From the NCBI GenBank assembly GCA_035267815.1, contig DATFLK010000152.1, forward strand, positions 1 through 7,228: a DNA stretch of 7,228 bases, in the 5' to 3' direction. Below the pieces are notes generated by a model. It worked only from the letters and a program-made list of their open reading frames with translations. It searched no databases and was not told the origin of the DNA. The position numbers and the translations under genes were made by a program. This document shows positions 1 through 6,740 of this stretch, piece by piece; positions within the stretch are counted from its first letter, which is position 1, and every line of letters begins with the position of its first letter. Source of the stretch: DATFLK01 sp035267815 (GTDB lineage Bacteria; Pseudomonadota; Zetaproteobacteria; Mariprofundales; Mariprofundaceae).

Positions 1-51
1 GTCTGTCTGGTGCTGACCTGGCTCGGTGTCCAGTTCGCGCGTGCCATTTAA
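1..51 (+). CDS. 3' end of an unidentified, probably membrane, protein (partial)
   Basis: Reading from base 1 in frame 1 gives 16 codons, VCLVLTWLGVQFARAI, and then TAA at 49-51. The segment is hydrophobic and would fit the last transmembrane helix of a membrane protein, but it is too short to assign a family. The gene converges on the VanZ-like gene. The four bases TTAA at 48-51 carry both stop codons: TAA at 49-51 on the plus strand and TAA at 50-48 on the minus strand. The main support is that this open frame ends exactly where the opposing gene ends, which is common for tightly packed convergent genes. A chance open frame of this length cannot be excluded. Confidence 0.45.
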   Translation, partial: VCLVLTWLGVQFARAI

Positions 52-455
52 CTAACCTGTTCCCGTCGGCTCCCGCGACGGGCCCGGTAATATAGGAGTA
101 GAACGGTGATCAGGCCGCCCGTACTGTCGGCGACCCAGTCCCAGATGTCCGGGTCGCGCTCGGGTACGAAAGATTGATGCCATTCGTCGCTGATGCCGTA
201 CATTGAGGTAAACAGGAAGGCGACCGTGGCCAGAAGAGGAAGTCTGGCGATGCGGTGCGTGAGGGCACGCCATGCCAGCCAGCCCAGAATTGCGTATGCA
301 CTGCCGTGCTGCAGTTTATCCTCGAAGGGGAACAGCCTCTCCGAAATCGGCAGTGTCGAAAGGCTGGAGAAATAGAAGATGATCCCGCAGTAAATGGCGA
401 GAATGGTAGTATCCCTCCAGGCCGACAGCCTCGTGCCGGCTGGGCTTCCATTCAT
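48..455 (-). CDS. VanZ-like family small membrane protein
   Basis: This encodes a 135-residue integral membrane protein of the VanZ-like family. The VanZ prototype gives low-level teicoplanin resistance, but most chromosomal relatives have no known function, so no resistance role is claimed. Family signatures visible are DKLQH (about residues 46-50, after the first hydrophobic segment) and YGISDEWHQSFVPERDPD followed by W and ADSTGG (about 86-114). Hydrophobic stretches lie near residues 16-33, 52-66, 72-87 and 113-123, which suits four membrane spans. The C-terminus is Arg-rich (RARRGSRR) and probably cytoplasmic. I chose the ATG at 455-453 because it overlaps the upstream transporter stop by one base (TAATG). 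A longer in-frame start at 527 would add 24 residues that lie wholly inside the transporter gene and look unlike a membrane N-terminus. No good Shine-Dalgarno precedes 455, so translation is probably coupled to the transporter. The stop overlaps that of the convergent gene. Confidence 0.82.
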   Translation of the reverse strand: MNGSPAGTRLSAWRDTTILAIYCGIIFYFSSLSTLPISERLFPFEDKLQHGSAYAILGWLAWRALTHRIARLPLLATVAFLFTSMYGISDEWHQSFVPERDPDIWDWVADSTGGLITVLLLYYRARRGSRREQVS

Positions 456-1396
456 TATACGGCGGCCAGCATGATATCCCTGCGACGCAGGTAGCGGGTG
501 GCGCCCGCTGCCGTGATAATGCACCAAACGGCGAACAGGGCGCCGGGCAGGGCGGTTTCGGGACCGAAATGTTTCAGCGCCAGTGCCACACCCAGTCCTG
601 CATTCTGCATGCCGATCTCGATCGCCAACGTGATCCGGTGCCGACGGTCAAAGCCGAAGAGTTGCCCGAGCCACCAGCCTGCGACGTATCCCAGTCCATT
701 GACGAGAGCCACGAGCATGACTACCCAGCCTGCCAGATGGGCAATCCGTTCCTGATTGGCCGCTACCGCATAGCTACAGATGATGACGATGGCGAGTGCC
801 GCGATGCCGGGCGCAATCGCCTCGGCACGGCCGGCATACCCTTTCAGTCGTGGACGCAGCAGCATGCCGAGTAACAACGGCAGTAAGACCGTCAGCAGAA
901 TGGTCTGCATCATCGGCCAGAAGGGGATATCCAGGAAGGCACCACCCAGCCATTCGATCAGGGCGGGCGTCAGCAATGGTGAGAGCAGGGTGGCTATCGT
1001 GGTCATGGCAATGGAGAAGGCGATGGCGCCGCCGGCCAGGTAGGTGATGACGTTACTGGCCATGGCCCCCGGGGCACAGCCGACGATCACGAAACCGAGT
1101 GCCAGTGCTGGCGAAAGCCCCTGCGCGGTGGCGATGGAGGCCGCCGCAAACCCGAGCAGGGGCATTACCGAGAACTGTGTGACGACACCCAGTGCGATGC
1201 GGGCGGGTGATCGTAGGGCGCTTCTTGCCTCCTCCGGGTGAAGCACAAGGCCGAGGGCAAACATGGTGGCGGCAAAGCACCAGAGGAAGTAGGGCTTGAA
1301 GAAAAGGAAGGGTGACGGGACGAAATAGGCGGCGATGGCCCCGGCCAGTGTCAGGGGCGCTAGGTTGCGTGAAAGGGTCTGCCAGAGCATGGGCAT
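455..1396 (-). CDS. Bile acid:sodium symporter (BASS) family transporter
   Basis: This 313-residue protein has nine to ten hydrophobic segments, the usual size for bacterial BASS/SBF transporters (TC 2.A.28). These use the sodium gradient to move organic anions across the inner membrane. Known bacterial substrates differ between members (bile acids in model proteins, keto acids or pantoate in others), so the substrate here is unknown. Hallmarks visible are QFSVMPLLGF (74-83), the first crossover GCAPGAMASN (106-115), S128 and T132 in the next helix, and the second crossover EIGMQNAGLG (260-269). S114, N115, S128, T132, E260, M263 and Q264 correspond to sodium-site residues known from the ASBT structural models, which suggests a working sodium-coupled carrier. 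The ATG at 1396 gives the full length. A second ATG two codons in (1390) is possible, and neither has a strong Shine-Dalgarno. It is the first gene of a two-gene minus-strand unit with the VanZ-like gene. Confidence 0.88.
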   Translation of the reverse strand: MPMLWQTLSRNLAPLTLAGAIAAYFVPSPFLFFKPYFLWCFAATMFALGLVLHPEEARSALRSPARIALGVVTQFSVMPLLGFAAASIATAQGLSPALALGFVIVGCAPGAMASNVITYLAGGAIAFSIAMTTIATLLSPLLTPALIEWLGGAFLDIPFWPMMQTILLTVLLPLLLGMLLRPRLKGYAGRAEAIAPGIAALAIVIICSYAVAANQERIAHLAGWVVMLVALVNGLGYVAGWWLGQLFGFDRRHRITLAIEIGMQNAGLGVALALKHFGPETALPGALFAVWCIITAAGATRYLRRRDIMLAAV

Positions 1397-1420
1397 TATG
1401 ATACCGCGAAGCCTTGCCCG

Positions 1421-1426
1421 GTTATA
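1421..1426 (-). promoter_or_regulatory. Candidate -10 box for the transporter/VanZ unit
   Basis: On the minus strand this reads TATAAC, directly preceded by TG, five of six matches to the sigma-70 -10 consensus. It lies 24 bases upstream of the transporter ATG at 1396. No convincing -35 hexamer is present at the usual distance. The 8-base palindrome GTGATCAC (1429-1436) lies just upstream of the box, where a regulator could block or assist the polymerase. The site is inferred from sequence alone. Confidence 0.3.
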
Positions 1427-1428
1427 CA

Positions 1429-1489
1429 GTGATCACCGGCCATCGCATGCGATCACGCCCATGCTACTATCCAACATGGGCCATGATCG
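1429..1489. repeat. Cluster of palindromes and an interrupted hairpin in the divergent intergenic region
   Basis: Three symmetric elements sit close together between the divergently transcribed transporter and DedA-fusion genes. GTGATCAC (1429-1436) is a perfect 8-base palindrome. ATCGCATGCGAT (1442-1453) is a perfect 12-base palindrome. GCCCATG (1457-1463) pairs with CATGGGC (1475-1481) around an 11-base loop, and the arms extend outward as CGATCA (1450-1455) with TGATCG (1484-1489) across a small internal bulge. GATCAC occurs twice, at 1431 and 1451, exactly 20 bases apart, about two turns of the helix. There is no T-run, so this is not a typical intrinsic terminator. Operators for a regulator of one or both genes are a reasonable reading. 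No regulator gene is in view. Confidence 0.45.
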
Positions 1490-1536
1490 TGGCGCTGCCC
1501 TGAAGGCGTCAGAGACCCGTGTCGGAGAGGCGTGAC

Positions 1537-1541
1537 AGGAG
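1537..1541 (+). promoter_or_regulatory. Ribosome binding site of the DedA-PAP2 fusion
   Basis: AGGAG lies five bases before the ATG at 1547. This decides the start: the upstream in-frame GTG at 1532 would add only five residues (MTGVS) and would have its own purine run (GGAGAGG, 1524-1530) almost touching it. Confidence 0.6.
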
Positions 1542-1546
1542 TGTCG

Positions 1547-3568
1547 ATGCTTGAGTTCGTTCATCAGCTTGTGGACTGGATCGGTCGTCATCCACATATG
1601 GCCGGGTTGATCGTGGGGCTGGCATCCTGTTTCGAGTCCCTCGCGTTTGTCGGCATTCTCGTCCCCGGTGCCCTGATTATGTTTGCCGCCGGTGCCCTAG
1701 TCTCCAGTGGAACGATGGAGTTCTGGCCCACCATGGTCTGGGGCGTAGCCGGAGCGATTGTCGGTGATGGGAGCAGTTACTGGCTCGGTCACCACTATCA
1801 CGGGCACATCCGCCAGCTATGGCCGTTTCGCCGATATCCGGAGATGCTAGCTCGCGGTGAGGCCTTTTTTCAACGTCACGGCAGCAAAAGCATTCTATTC
1901 GGGCGTTTTGTGGGGCCGGTAAGGCCGGTCGTGCCGGTGGTAGCCGGCATGATGGGAATGCCGCCACTGCGCTTCTATGTCTCCAATGTCCTATCCGCGC
2001 TGGGTTGGGCGCCGGCCTACCTGATCCTCGGCATGGCGTTTGCCGACTCATTGATGCTGGCGGGAGAGGTGGCCGGCCGTCTTGCTCTCCTGCTGGGCGT
2101 GTTGCTGCTCACCGTGTGGGGCATCGCGGCATTGATCCATCGCCTCTATCGGTGGTTCCAACCCCATGCCAACCGGTGGGTAGAACAGGCCATGCATTGG
2201 GGGCATCATCATCGCAGGGTAAGATGGTTGATTGCCGACCTGGTTGACCCCGAACGGCCGGGGTTTCGCGCACTGTTTGCCTGGTTCAGCGTGATGATCG
2301 TCGGTGCATGGCTCTTTATCGGTGTTGTACGGGGGGCATTTTCACAGGGCGGGCTTACCTCTGCCGGTGAGTCGCTGTATCAGCTTCTCCAGGGCCTCCG
2401 CACCTCCATGGGCGATCATTTGATGATAGTGTGCAACATTCTGGGAAGCCTGCCCGTTATGCTATCGGTGTCGCTGTCGGTATTGGCCTGGTTGGTATGG
2501 CGGCGCGCTTGGCGGGACGCTCTTTACTGGTTGGCTGCAATCGCTCTAAGTGCGATGACTGTCGTAGTGCTTCAGGCAGTGGTAGCCGTACCACGTCCGC
2601 TTCCTATCCTGCAGGTGGCTGATAGCTACAGTTTTCCTAGTGCCCATGTGACGGTCAGTACTGTGATCTACGGTTTGCTGGCGGTCTTTACTGCTCAAGG
2701 CCTGTCACTGCGGTGGCGTTGGTGGGCGTATGCGGTTGCCGCGTTTTTGATCTTTTCCGAGGCCTTTTCCCGCCTCTATCTCGGGGTGCACTGGCTTTCG
2801 GATGTGACGGGTGGTTTGAGCCTCGGCGTGGTTTGGGTGGCATTGGTGGCGATTGCCAGACAGCGCCATGCCCATGGCACAATGCATGGCGTCCCCGTTG
2901 TAGCTATGGCGGCGTTGATATTGGCCGGTGGCTGGCAGATCCATGCGCAAATCGGTGGAGGCGTTCGGCAGTATGCTCCTCGTAAGGCGTTCCTGCACAT
3001 GTCGGCATCCGCTTGGTGGCAGCGGGATTGGCGGCGCTTGCCGGTCTATTTGATTGACTTGGAGGGGGATCCGAAACAACCGCTTAACCTTCAATGGGCT
3101 GGCCAAATATCGGCGATCCGTAAGTACTTGGTGGCGCATGGCTGGCATCAGCCGCTGCAGATCAACCTGCGTACGGCGCCCAACTGGTTGCTACCAAACC
3201 CGTCTGTCTCCGACTTGCCGGTGCCACCGCAGTTGCATAACGGCCAGTCGGAGTCTCTCTTGCTTGTCCATGCGGTCGAAGACAGGCGTGGTCAGATGAT
3301 ACTTCGCCTCTGGTCGACCTCGATCCACTTGCAGCCTGGTAGTGTGTCGCTTTGGGTGGGTACAGTGACGCGCCAGCGGATTCAGCATCTGCCACTGATC
3401 ACGATTCTGAGGAACACTTACACTTACGATAAAGCGCTGATCGATCTTCGTCCGATGCTTGAGGGGGTAAGGTCGAAACGGGTAAAGCGTCATGGTGGCC
3501 ATGTGCGGTTCATGTCCAGTTGGCAGGAGGATGTATTGCTGATCGCCACCGACCGTTTGCGGCTGTAG
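1547..3568 (+). CDS. DedA - PAP2 phosphatase - LssY C-terminal domain fusion protein
   Basis: This 673-residue inner-membrane protein has three modules. Residues about 1-200 are a DedA domain. It has a conserved Glu (E30) before GILVPG (36-41), GDGSSYWLG (about 73-81), and the DedA signature GRFVGPVRPVVPVVAG (119-134) with its two arginines R120 and R126. Members of this superfamily flip polyprenyl-phosphate or other lipids. Residues about 285-440 are a PAP2 (type 2 phosphatidic acid phosphatase) domain. Motif 2 is PSAH (364-367), where the catalytic-cycle His is present. Motif 3 is SRLYLGVHWLSD (408-419), with the Arg and nucleophile His present. Motif 1 is incomplete: the Arg of RP (350) is there, but the Lys seven residues earlier in the family pattern is Gln (343). 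Residues about 470-665 resemble the LssY C-terminal domain, recognised by the stretch around 498-535 (LPVYLIDLEG, QWAG, GWHQP); its role is unknown. The likely role is dephosphorylation or recycling of a lipid carrier or phospholipid, which is inference. No clear terminator follows. Confidence 0.87.
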   Translation: MLEFVHQLVDWIGRHPHMAGLIVGLASCFESLAFVGILVPGALIMFAAGALVSSGTMEFWPTMVWGVAGAIVGDGSSYWLGHHYHGHIRQLWPFRRYPEMLARGEAFFQRHGSKSILFGRFVGPVRPVVPVVAGMMGMPPLRFYVSNVLSALGWAPAYLILGMAFADSLMLAGEVAGRLALLLGVLLLTVWGIAALIHRLYRWFQPHANRWVEQAMHWGHHHRRVRWLIADLVDPERPGFRALFAWFSVMIVGAWLFIGVVRGAFSQGGLTSAGESLYQLLQGLRTSMGDHLMIVCNILGSLPVMLSVSLSVLAWLVWRRAWRDALYWLAAIALSAMTVVVLQAVVAVPRPLPILQVADSYSFPSAHVTVSTVIYGLLAVFTAQGLSLRWRWWAYAVAAFLIFSEAFSRLYLGVHWLSDVTGGLSLGVVWVALVAIARQRHAHGTMHGVPVVAMAALILAGGWQIHAQIGGGVRQYAPRKAFLHMSASAWWQRDWRRLPVYLIDLEGDPKQPLNLQWAGQISAIRKYLVAHGWHQPLQINLRTAPNWLLPNPSVSDLPVPPQLHNGQSESLLLVHAVEDRRGQMILRLWSTSIHLQPGSVSLWVGTVTRQRIQHLPLITILRNTYTYDKALIDLRPMLEGVRSKRVKRHGGHVRFMSSWQEDVLLIATDRLRL

Positions 3569-3807
3569 CGCTGGCTCCTGTGTCCTGAGATTTCGATTGC
3601 GGATACCGGGTTGCATGACCGTTTCCGATGATCTTAGCTAAATGTATATGGTTCTTCCGGTTAGTGCTGAGTCAATTTGCACGAATCGATTTATTGCTGA
3701 ACTGTTTGCGGTTTGGTATCGAGCCGGCGAGCTCTTCTTCTCACTTTATTCAGTAACTTTATCCAATTGGTGACGCGCAGCGTGCCTGTGACTTTTCATG
3801 ATTTTCC
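3569..3807. other. Non-coding leader upstream of the oxidase operon
   Basis: Roughly 240 bases between the DedA fusion and the oxidase gene, visibly richer in A and T than the flanking genes, particularly from about 3620 to 3770. No gene, RNA family or convincing terminator hairpin was recognised. I looked for an FNR/ANR box (TTGAT-N4-ATCAA) because cbb3 oxidases are often under oxygen control, and found no good match. The best sigma-70-like pair I can see is TTGCTG (3694-3699) and GGTATC (3715-3720), spaced by 15 bases, which is weak. TATATG (3645-3650) is another possible -10. The promoter of the operon probably lies here, but I cannot place it. Confidence 0.4.
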
Positions 3808-3813
3808 GGGAGG
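3808..3813 (+). promoter_or_regulatory. Ribosome binding site of the oxidase fusion gene
   Basis: GGGAGG ends six bases before the ATG at 3820. It touches the alternative in-frame GTG at 3814, which therefore cannot be the start if this Shine-Dalgarno is used. Confidence 0.75.
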
Positions 3814-3819
3814 GTGAAT

Positions 3820-6726
3820 ATGGTGGCCAAGACGGTTGAAAGCGAATCTAAGAATACGACTGAACCGCTGATAAATCGGGATTTGATCCGGTCATGGCTG
3901 TCTTGGGGGCTAGTCTGGCTGACTGTCTTTCCGCTGGTGGGCCTGTTGGTGTCGCTTAAATTCAATTTCCCCAATTTCCTAGGTGAAACGTCGTGGCTTA
4001 CTTTTGGGCGCCTGAGGCCGGTGCATGTTAACGGTGTCATCTTCGGTGCTTTCTCGACTCCGCTGATCGGTCTGCTGTACTACATGGTGCCTAGGCTTTG
4101 CGGTCGTCGCATGGCTGGGGAACGGTACGGCTGGTGGGCGCTGGCCGGCTGGAACCTCTTTCTGGTCACCGGCTCGATTTCCCTGATGATGGGCTACAAC
4201 CTCGGCTTCGAGGCCGACGAGTTTCAGTGGCCCTTCAATATCCTTCGCTATCTGGTGCTGGCCGTCGTCGGCATTCAGGTGTTCACGACGATCTTCCGCC
4301 GTCAGGAGAAGGGGTTTTATGTGGCGATGTGGTACACCACCGCAGCGCTGGTCTGGACGCTACTGAATCTGATTCTCGGAAACGTCATCCTCCCCTATGT
4401 ATCGATGGATGGCATCAGTAATGCCGCACTGCACGGACTGTTCATCCACTATGTGGTCGGCCTGTGGATTACGCCTGCAGGGCTGGGGTTGATGTACTAC
4501 TTCATTCCGCTTTCGATCAAGAATCCGTTGTTTAGTCATCGCCTGTCACTGCTCGGCTTCTGGGTCATCGCTTTCTTCTATCCGTTCGTCGGATTGCATC
4601 ATTACCTGTTCAGTCCGATTCCGTTCAGCAACCAGACCATCTCGATTATGACCAGTATGATGCTGATTATTCCGGTGTGGGCCGTAGTCACGAACTTGTT
4701 CGGCACGGCCAAGGGCCGGTGGGGCGAGATCATCGGCGGCACCACGGCCGACCATTATGCCGCCAAGTTCCTGCTGTTGGCCACCCTGTACTACCTGCTC
4801 GGCTGCTTTCAAGGCTCGACCGAGGCGTTGCGCCGCATGCAGGAGCTGACGCACTTCACCGATTTCGTCATCGGTCATTCGCATCTGACGGTCTTCGGTA
4901 CGTTCATCATCGCCGTGATTGGCGCCATGTACTACGTCTGGCCGCGCGTGACAGGACGGGAGCTGTATAGCGCTAAGCTAGCTAGCTGGCATATTTGGCT
5001 GTTTATCTCCGGCGCCACCGTGATGTTCCTCGGCTTGGCGGTGCAGGGCTTTATCCAGGGAAGTATGCTCGAGCATGGCACCAATTTCCTGACGACGGTT
5101 AATGAAATGAAACCGTGGTGGATGGCCCGGACACTGGCTGGTGCCACCATGGATCTGGCCCTGATTCTCATGGTCATCAACTTCTACCGTACGGCTCGCT
5201 ACGGCAAGCCGTTCAAGGAGGCCGGGCTGGTCGACAACCGCAGGCTGGAGACACGCCCAGCTGGCGAGGAGGTGGGCGGCCTGATCCGGCCATCCGGTGT
5301 GCTCATCGTTGCGGGCATGGGCTTTTTCGCCACCGCAGTGATCGTGCAGGGAGTGGTTCCGGCCATGACGCTGGATGTGGCCAAGCCGACAGTAACCGAT
5401 ATCGCTTCCGGCGCGAAGGTGCGGGCCATCGATTACACCTCGGAGCAGAAGCGCGGCCGGAAGGTCTATATCCGCGAAGGCTGCTGGTATTGCCATTCTC
5501 AGTATATCCGGTCGGTGACCGGCGAGACGCGGCGCTGGGGGCCACTGTCGCAGGTGGGTGAGTATGCCTTCGACCAGCCGGAACTGCTCAGCACTCGCCG
5601 TATTGGGCCCGATCTGACGCGTGTTGGGCGCAAGTACGCCGACGGATGGCATGCGGCCCATTACTGGAATGCGCGTCTGGTCAAACCTGATTCAATCATG
5701 CCTCGATTCCCGTGGCTTTTTAAGACGGGCAAGGATGGCCGACCGCATCTGAATGCGGACGGCAAAGCGCTGGTGGCCTATGTGCAGAGTCTGGGGACAC
5801 GCATCGGCGACTGGCGCGAGACTTTCGCGCCGACTCGCTTAACAGGTGGCGAGGCGACCGAGATGTCCCCGGCGGATAAGAAATCGCTGCTGGCGCTCGG
5901 CAAGCAGGTCTATCACAGTCGTTGTATCGGCTGTCACGGGGTCAAGGGTGACGGTCACGGGCCGGTGGCGAAATTCCTGAAGGTTAAGCCGCGCGACTTC
6001 ACCTCGGGCATCTTCAAATTCCATTCGACCCCGGGCTCGAACGCATTGCCCACCGACCAGGATCTCTTCATCATCATCAGTCATGGTCTGTGGGGCACGG
6101 CGATGCCGCCGTGGTATAACCTTCCGGCTGAGCAGCGTCTCGCCGTGATCCAGTATATCAAGACCTTTTCCGATCGCTGGCAGAAGAAGCAGGTTGAGAC
6201 ACCGATCAAGGTGGTCAGAGAGCCCAATGTGACGATGGCATCGATCCGGCACGGCCACAAGCTGTTCGAATCGAACTGCGCCGTCTGTCACGGCAAGCAG
6301 GGGCATGGCGACGGTATTGCCGCCACCGGCATGAAGGACATGTGGGGGCATGACGAAAGCCCGGCCAACTACACGCTGCCGGCCGGCGTACCCGGTGGCG
6401 TCAAGCTGGGGCATGATGGCCAGCATATCTTCAAGACGGTGTCGGACGGGATCGGTGGCACGCCGATGCCGGCCTTCGGCAGTTCGTTATCGCCGCAACA
6501 GATTTGGGATATCGCCCATTTCGTACAGTCGCTGCGCATCGACACACATATGCGAACCTTGCGCCAGAAGGGCTTAAAGGAGGCCGCGGCACCGAAGGCA
6601 GATAAGAATCTGTGGCAGGATATCTCCGATGCTGCTTATCAAGGACGGATCGGAACCGCCGTGCTCGACAAGGGCTGGGATTCTTCCACACATTTGGCCG
6701 CTGCGGATGCCAATACCGGCCAGTGA
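3820..6726 (+). CDS. ccoNO: cbb3-type cytochrome c oxidase fusion: CcoN-CcoO-di-haem cytochrome c
   Basis: A single 968-residue protein combines subunits that are normally separate in the cbb3 oxidase, the high-affinity terminal oxidase reducing oxygen to water at the inner membrane. Residues about 20-465 are CcoN, with some 12 hydrophobic spans. RLRPVHVNGVIF carries the low-spin haem His (H69). H210 and the pair H260-H261 are the expected CuB ligands. Y254, six residues before the pair, matches the tyrosine crosslinked to a CuB ligand in cbb3 enzymes. H353 and H355 (GHSH) are the remaining haem ligands. Residues about 488-675 are CcoO: one membrane span, then YIREGCWYCHSQ (haem site 555-559), GPDLTRVG and the Met of DSIMPRFPW (M627). 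Residues about 690-785 and 805-907 are two c-type cytochrome domains with CIGCH (702-706) and CAVCH (820-824) and likely Met ligands at 762 (GTAMP) and 883 (GTPMP). A tail of about 60 residues has no recognised domain. Conserved residues across both joints and an uninterrupted frame argue against a sequencing artefact. The usual CcoN FEG motif reads FQG here (Q331). The accessory and assembly genes ccoGHIS are not in view. Confidence 0.92.
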   Translation: MVAKTVESESKNTTEPLINRDLIRSWLSWGLVWLTVFPLVGLLVSLKFNFPNFLGETSWLTFGRLRPVHVNGVIFGAFSTPLIGLLYYMVPRLCGRRMAGERYGWWALAGWNLFLVTGSISLMMGYNLGFEADEFQWPFNILRYLVLAVVGIQVFTTIFRRQEKGFYVAMWYTTAALVWTLLNLILGNVILPYVSMDGISNAALHGLFIHYVVGLWITPAGLGLMYYFIPLSIKNPLFSHRLSLLGFWVIAFFYPFVGLHHYLFSPIPFSNQTISIMTSMMLIIPVWAVVTNLFGTAKGRWGEIIGGTTADHYAAKFLLLATLYYLLGCFQGSTEALRRMQELTHFTDFVIGHSHLTVFGTFIIAVIGAMYYVWPRVTGRELYSAKLASWHIWLFISGATVMFLGLAVQGFIQGSMLEHGTNFLTTVNEMKPWWMARTLAGATMDLALILMVINFYRTARYGKPFKEAGLVDNRRLETRPAGEEVGGLIRPSGVLIVAGMGFFATAVIVQGVVPAMTLDVAKPTVTDIASGAKVRAIDYTSEQKRGRKVYIREGCWYCHSQYIRSVTGETRRWGPLSQVGEYAFDQPELLSTRRIGPDLTRVGRKYADGWHAAHYWNARLVKPDSIMPRFPWLFKTGKDGRPHLNADGKALVAYVQSLGTRIGDWRETFAPTRLTGGEATEMSPADKKSLLALGKQVYHSRCIGCHGVKGDGHGPVAKFLKVKPRDFTSGIFKFHSTPGSNALPTDQDLFIIISHGLWGTAMPPWYNLPAEQRLAVIQYIKTFSDRWQKKQVETPIKVVREPNVTMASIRHGHKLFESNCAVCHGKQGHGDGIAATGMKDMWGHDESPANYTLPAGVPGGVKLGHDGQHIFKTVSDGIGGTPMPAFGSSLSPQQIWDIAHFVQSLRIDTHMRTLRQKGLKEAAAPKADKNLWQDISDAAYQGRIGTAVLDKGWDSSTHLAAADANTGQ

Positions 6727-6729
6727 AGC

Positions 6730-6736
6730 AGGGAGG
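6730..6736 (+). promoter_or_regulatory. Ribosome binding site of the small membrane subunit
   Basis: AGGGAGG ends four bases before the ATG at 6741, in the 14-base gap after the oxidase stop. It supports the 60-residue gene as separately translated and decides its start against a longer in-frame start at 6612 inside the oxidase gene. Confidence 0.7.
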
Positions 6737-6740
6737 TTCG

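Noticed and set aside
1450..1489. Intrinsic transcription terminator
   Set aside because: There is a hairpin but no T-run on either side, and it lies between divergent starts where no terminator is needed.
1335..1535. Plus-strand frame of 66 codons ending next to the DedA-fusion start
   Set aside because: Its first third is antisense to the transporter N-terminus and the rest covers the palindromic intergenic region. It has no recognisable domain. The GTGA overlap with the 1532 GTG is probably chance, because 1547 is the better start.
3569..3807. FNR/ANR box upstream of the oxidase
   Set aside because: TCAATTTGCACGAATCGA (3672-3689) looked vaguely symmetric but does not match TTGAT-N4-ATCAA.
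4974..4988. Short tandem GCTA repeat
   Set aside because: It lies within CcoN codons for an ordinary Ala-Lys-Leu-Ala-Ser stretch, is only three units long, and shows no sign of function.
3820..5210. Nitric oxide reductase (NorB-like) instead of an oxidase
   Set aside because: The tyrosine six residues before the CuB His pair, characteristic of oxygen-reducing cbb3 enzymes, is present, and the protein continues into a clear CcoO domain, which NorB lacks.
4978..5661. Long minus-strand open frame (227 codons) opposite the CcoN/CcoO joint
   Set aside because: It is antisense to strongly conserved oxidase codons including the CXXCH site. Its product shows no recognisable domain, so it is a shadow of GC-rich codon use.
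5839..6426. Minus-strand open frame (195 codons) opposite the C-terminal cytochrome domains
   Set aside because: The plus strand carries two complete haem-binding domains here, and the antisense product resembles no family.
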